Source: [Clostridium] scindens (GTDB lineage: Bacteria > Bacillota > Clostridia > Lachnospirales > Lachnospiraceae). From it: a stretch of 64,000 bases of DNA. The translations under genes and the position numbers were made by a program. The stretch is taken from the NCBI RefSeq assembly GCF_019597925.1, contig NZ_CP080442.1:413001-477000 (forward strand). Direction: 5' to 3'. Below are positions 62,985-64,000 of the stretch, in pieces. Under the pieces are notes generated by a model, which ran no database searches, was not told the DNA's origin, and was given only the letters and a program-made list of their open reading frames with translations. Each line of letters begins with the position of its first letter. The first letter of the stretch is position 1.

Positions 62985-63260
62985 GTTAAATTATTCCGAA
63001 AGCCATCCCTTGTACTTGATGCTTAACTCTCTATACACCTGGGCCCAGTTCTGGATGGTTGTGTCCATTTCTTCGTGGCTTCAAAGGTAGTTAAATATAA
63101 CGCTTTCAGGAGTGCTGTATAGCTTGAAAATACGCTTATTTACCGGATCGGTTATCGACAGATGGAATTCAATGATTTAATATGATTTGTAGAGTAAATA
63201 ACCTTCGTGACAGTAGCATAGTTGTCGTTCCCAAAACAGAAATCCCAATTAAGTAGCATA
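62985..63260 (-). pseudogene. IS256-family transposase remnant (C-terminal end, other subgroup)
   Basis: Reading on the minus strand from 63260: VTKVIYSTNHIKSLNS, a broken R..R.SVFSS stretch, EATKKWTQPSR and finally YRELSIKYKGWLSE with a stop near 62985. This is the usual C-terminus of IS256-like transposases of the IESLNS / EATKKW type. Opposite in strand to the remnant at 61896-62850. Confidence 0.72.
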
Positions 63261-63472
63261 TCACAATTGGATGCAGAGAATGTACAATATACGAGTGTGT
63301 GGGAGGTTCTATATTAACAAAAGAATGCTAAGAGAAAATGTTTTTTAATTCTTTCTTTAAAAATATTATTTAATCATATTAAATCATAGAACATATGATT
63401 GCTTTTTGAAAAGATATGAGTTAACATAAAGATAATTTTATTATGTGTATATATACTAATGAGGAGGTTATT
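63261..63472. other. AT-rich leader before the HTH gene
   Basis: No gene. ATTTAATCATATTAAATCATAG contains ATTTAAT-type short repeats; a promoter for the HTH/RM locus is probable here but no clear pair of boxes stands out. Confidence 0.3.
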
Positions 63473-63658
63473 ATGACTGATTTAATAGATAAGTGGTATG
63501 GGTTAGAAGAAACAGCAGAGTATCTGGGGGTAACAAAGGATACGATTAGAAACTGGATTAAAAAAACAGACATACCAGCACATAAAATTGGACGCTTATG
63601 GAAATTTAAACTAGCAGAAGTAGATGAATGGGTCAAAAGTGGCAAAAGTGCATTGTGA
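63473..63658 (+). CDS. Excisionase/MerR-like helix-turn-helix protein
   Basis: 61 residues. WYGLEETAEYLGVTKDTIRN followed by W and KIGRLWKFKLAEVDEWVKSG is the typical short winged-helix of the excisionase-type family. Proteins of this kind often precede type IIG or type I restriction-modification genes in Firmicutes and may control them; alternatively it could be a true excisionase for the island. ATG 63473 has GAGGAGG upstream; an in-frame start at 63443 lacks it. The restriction gene starts 27 bases downstream. Confidence 0.85.
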   Translation: MTDLIDKWYGLEETAEYLGVTKDTIRNWIKKTDIPAHKIGRLWKFKLAEVDEWVKSGKSAL

Positions 63659-63685
63659 TTTTGGATTGGAGTGGGAGAAGCAATT

Positions 63686-64000
63686 ATGAATGAGGAAAGA
63701 TTAGCAAGACTAATAGCTCAATATCAAAAGAATAGAGAGTTTTATAGATCCGCCAAAGAATTTAATGAACAAGATTGCAGGGATGAGTTTATTAGTCCAC
63801 TATTAGAATGTTTTGGATGGGATGTACACAATCAGAACGGGGTGTTACCACAGTATAAAGAAGTAGTTGTAGAAAGATTTTCAAATAGTGGGGATCGCCC
63901 GGATTATACATTGACATTAAATGGTGTATCAAAGATTTTTGTAGAAGCAAAGAAGCCTGCGGTTGCCATAACAGAGGATTCAATTCCGGCAATACAGGCA
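63686..64000 (+). CDS. Type IIG-like restriction-modification protein, N-terminal part (runs off window)
   Basis: 105 codons without a stop. The segment RDEFISPLLECFGWDVHN followed by YKEVVVE, then RPDYTL and FVEAKKP, is the N-terminal PD-(D/E)xK nuclease domain of Eco57I-like fused restriction/methylase proteins (catalytic Asp in RPDY, Glu and Lys in EAK). The methyltransferase part would lie beyond the window. GGGAG precedes ATG 63686. A type I HsdR-like protein is the alternative. Confidence 0.72.
   Translation, partial: MNEERLARLIAQYQKNREFYRSAKEFNEQDCRDEFISPLLECFGWDVHNQNGVLPQYKEVVVERFSNSGDRPDYTLTLNGVSKIFVEAKKPAVAITEDSIPAIQA

Noticed and set aside
63473..63658. Calling the small HTH protein a true phage or island excisionase
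   Set aside because: No integrase is adjacent and the next gene is restriction-type; a control role for the RM locus fits better, though excisionase is not excluded.

Overview
The window reads as chromosome of an anaerobic, spore-forming gut Firmicute of the Lachnospiraceae ([Clostridium] scindens-like; inferred from protein content, not proven). Grounds are a SpoIIID regulator, anaerobic sulfite reductase AsrABC, electron-transfer flavoproteins, several Old Yellow Enzyme (OYE)-type Fe-S flavoenzymes, strong purine-rich ribosome binding sites and a moderate-GC core. From about 47.4 kb to the end the sequence becomes AT-rich by eye and full of broken genes and defence genes.

Region 1 (1-9.8 kb) is one operon: the tail of a TIM-barrel sugar isomerase/epimerase, a ribose-type ABC importer (binding lipoprotein, double ATPase, two permeases), an OYE/dienoyl-CoA-reductase-like flavoenzyme lacking the usual active-site Tyr, EtfB, ferredoxin-fused EtfA and a second epimerase, closed by a strong terminator. 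It looks like import and redox processing of an unidentified sugar-like compound, with the flavoenzyme wired to ETF. A sodium symporter follows (9.9-11.2 kb). Region 2 (11.2-18.7 kb) has a PucR-type regulator divergent from an MFS transporter, a second OYE and two tandem iron alcohol dehydrogenases.

Region 3 (18.8-25.9 kb) is sulfur and iron: a Crp/Fnr regulator, an iron-type ABC importer, an FNT channel and asrABC. By analogy with the Clostridioides difficile arrangement the FNT protein is probably the hydrosulfide channel that exports the product of sulfite reduction. Region 4 (25.9-31.1 kb) has a GntR/AraR-type repressor divergent from a zinc alcohol dehydrogenase, a YczE-type membrane protein and a third OYE; a perfect palindrome fills the spacer of the dehydrogenase promoter. 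Region 5 (31.2-38.9 kb) is a second ribose-type ABC importer with a rhamnulokinase-like kinase, a class II aldolase and a DeoR regulator, without an isomerase. Region 6 (38.9-47.4 kb) holds spoIIID, a binding lipoprotein plus YesM/YesN-type two-component system, an HPr-like protein without the phosphorylated His, a MATE exporter and guaA. At several junctions a promoter or Shine-Dalgarno lies inside an upstream hairpin.

Region 7 (47.4-64 kb) is a composite genomic island at the 3' end of guaA. An IS3-family element sits in the loop of the guaA terminator. Behind it lies a decayed mobilizable element (two mobA relaxase remnants, a plasmid-type helicase remnant, a tnpV remnant), an intact two-gene Gabija-like defence system, and a diverged second copy of the guaA 3' end and terminator that may mark a junction. 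Beyond this come a decayed gene of unknown family, an EEP-nuclease gene coupled to a TOPRIM-like gene split by a frameshift (the best candidate here for an undescribed defence pair), remnants of two IS256-family transposases, and the start of an HTH plus type IIG-like restriction-modification locus that runs off the window. No tRNA, rRNA or CRISPR array was seen.
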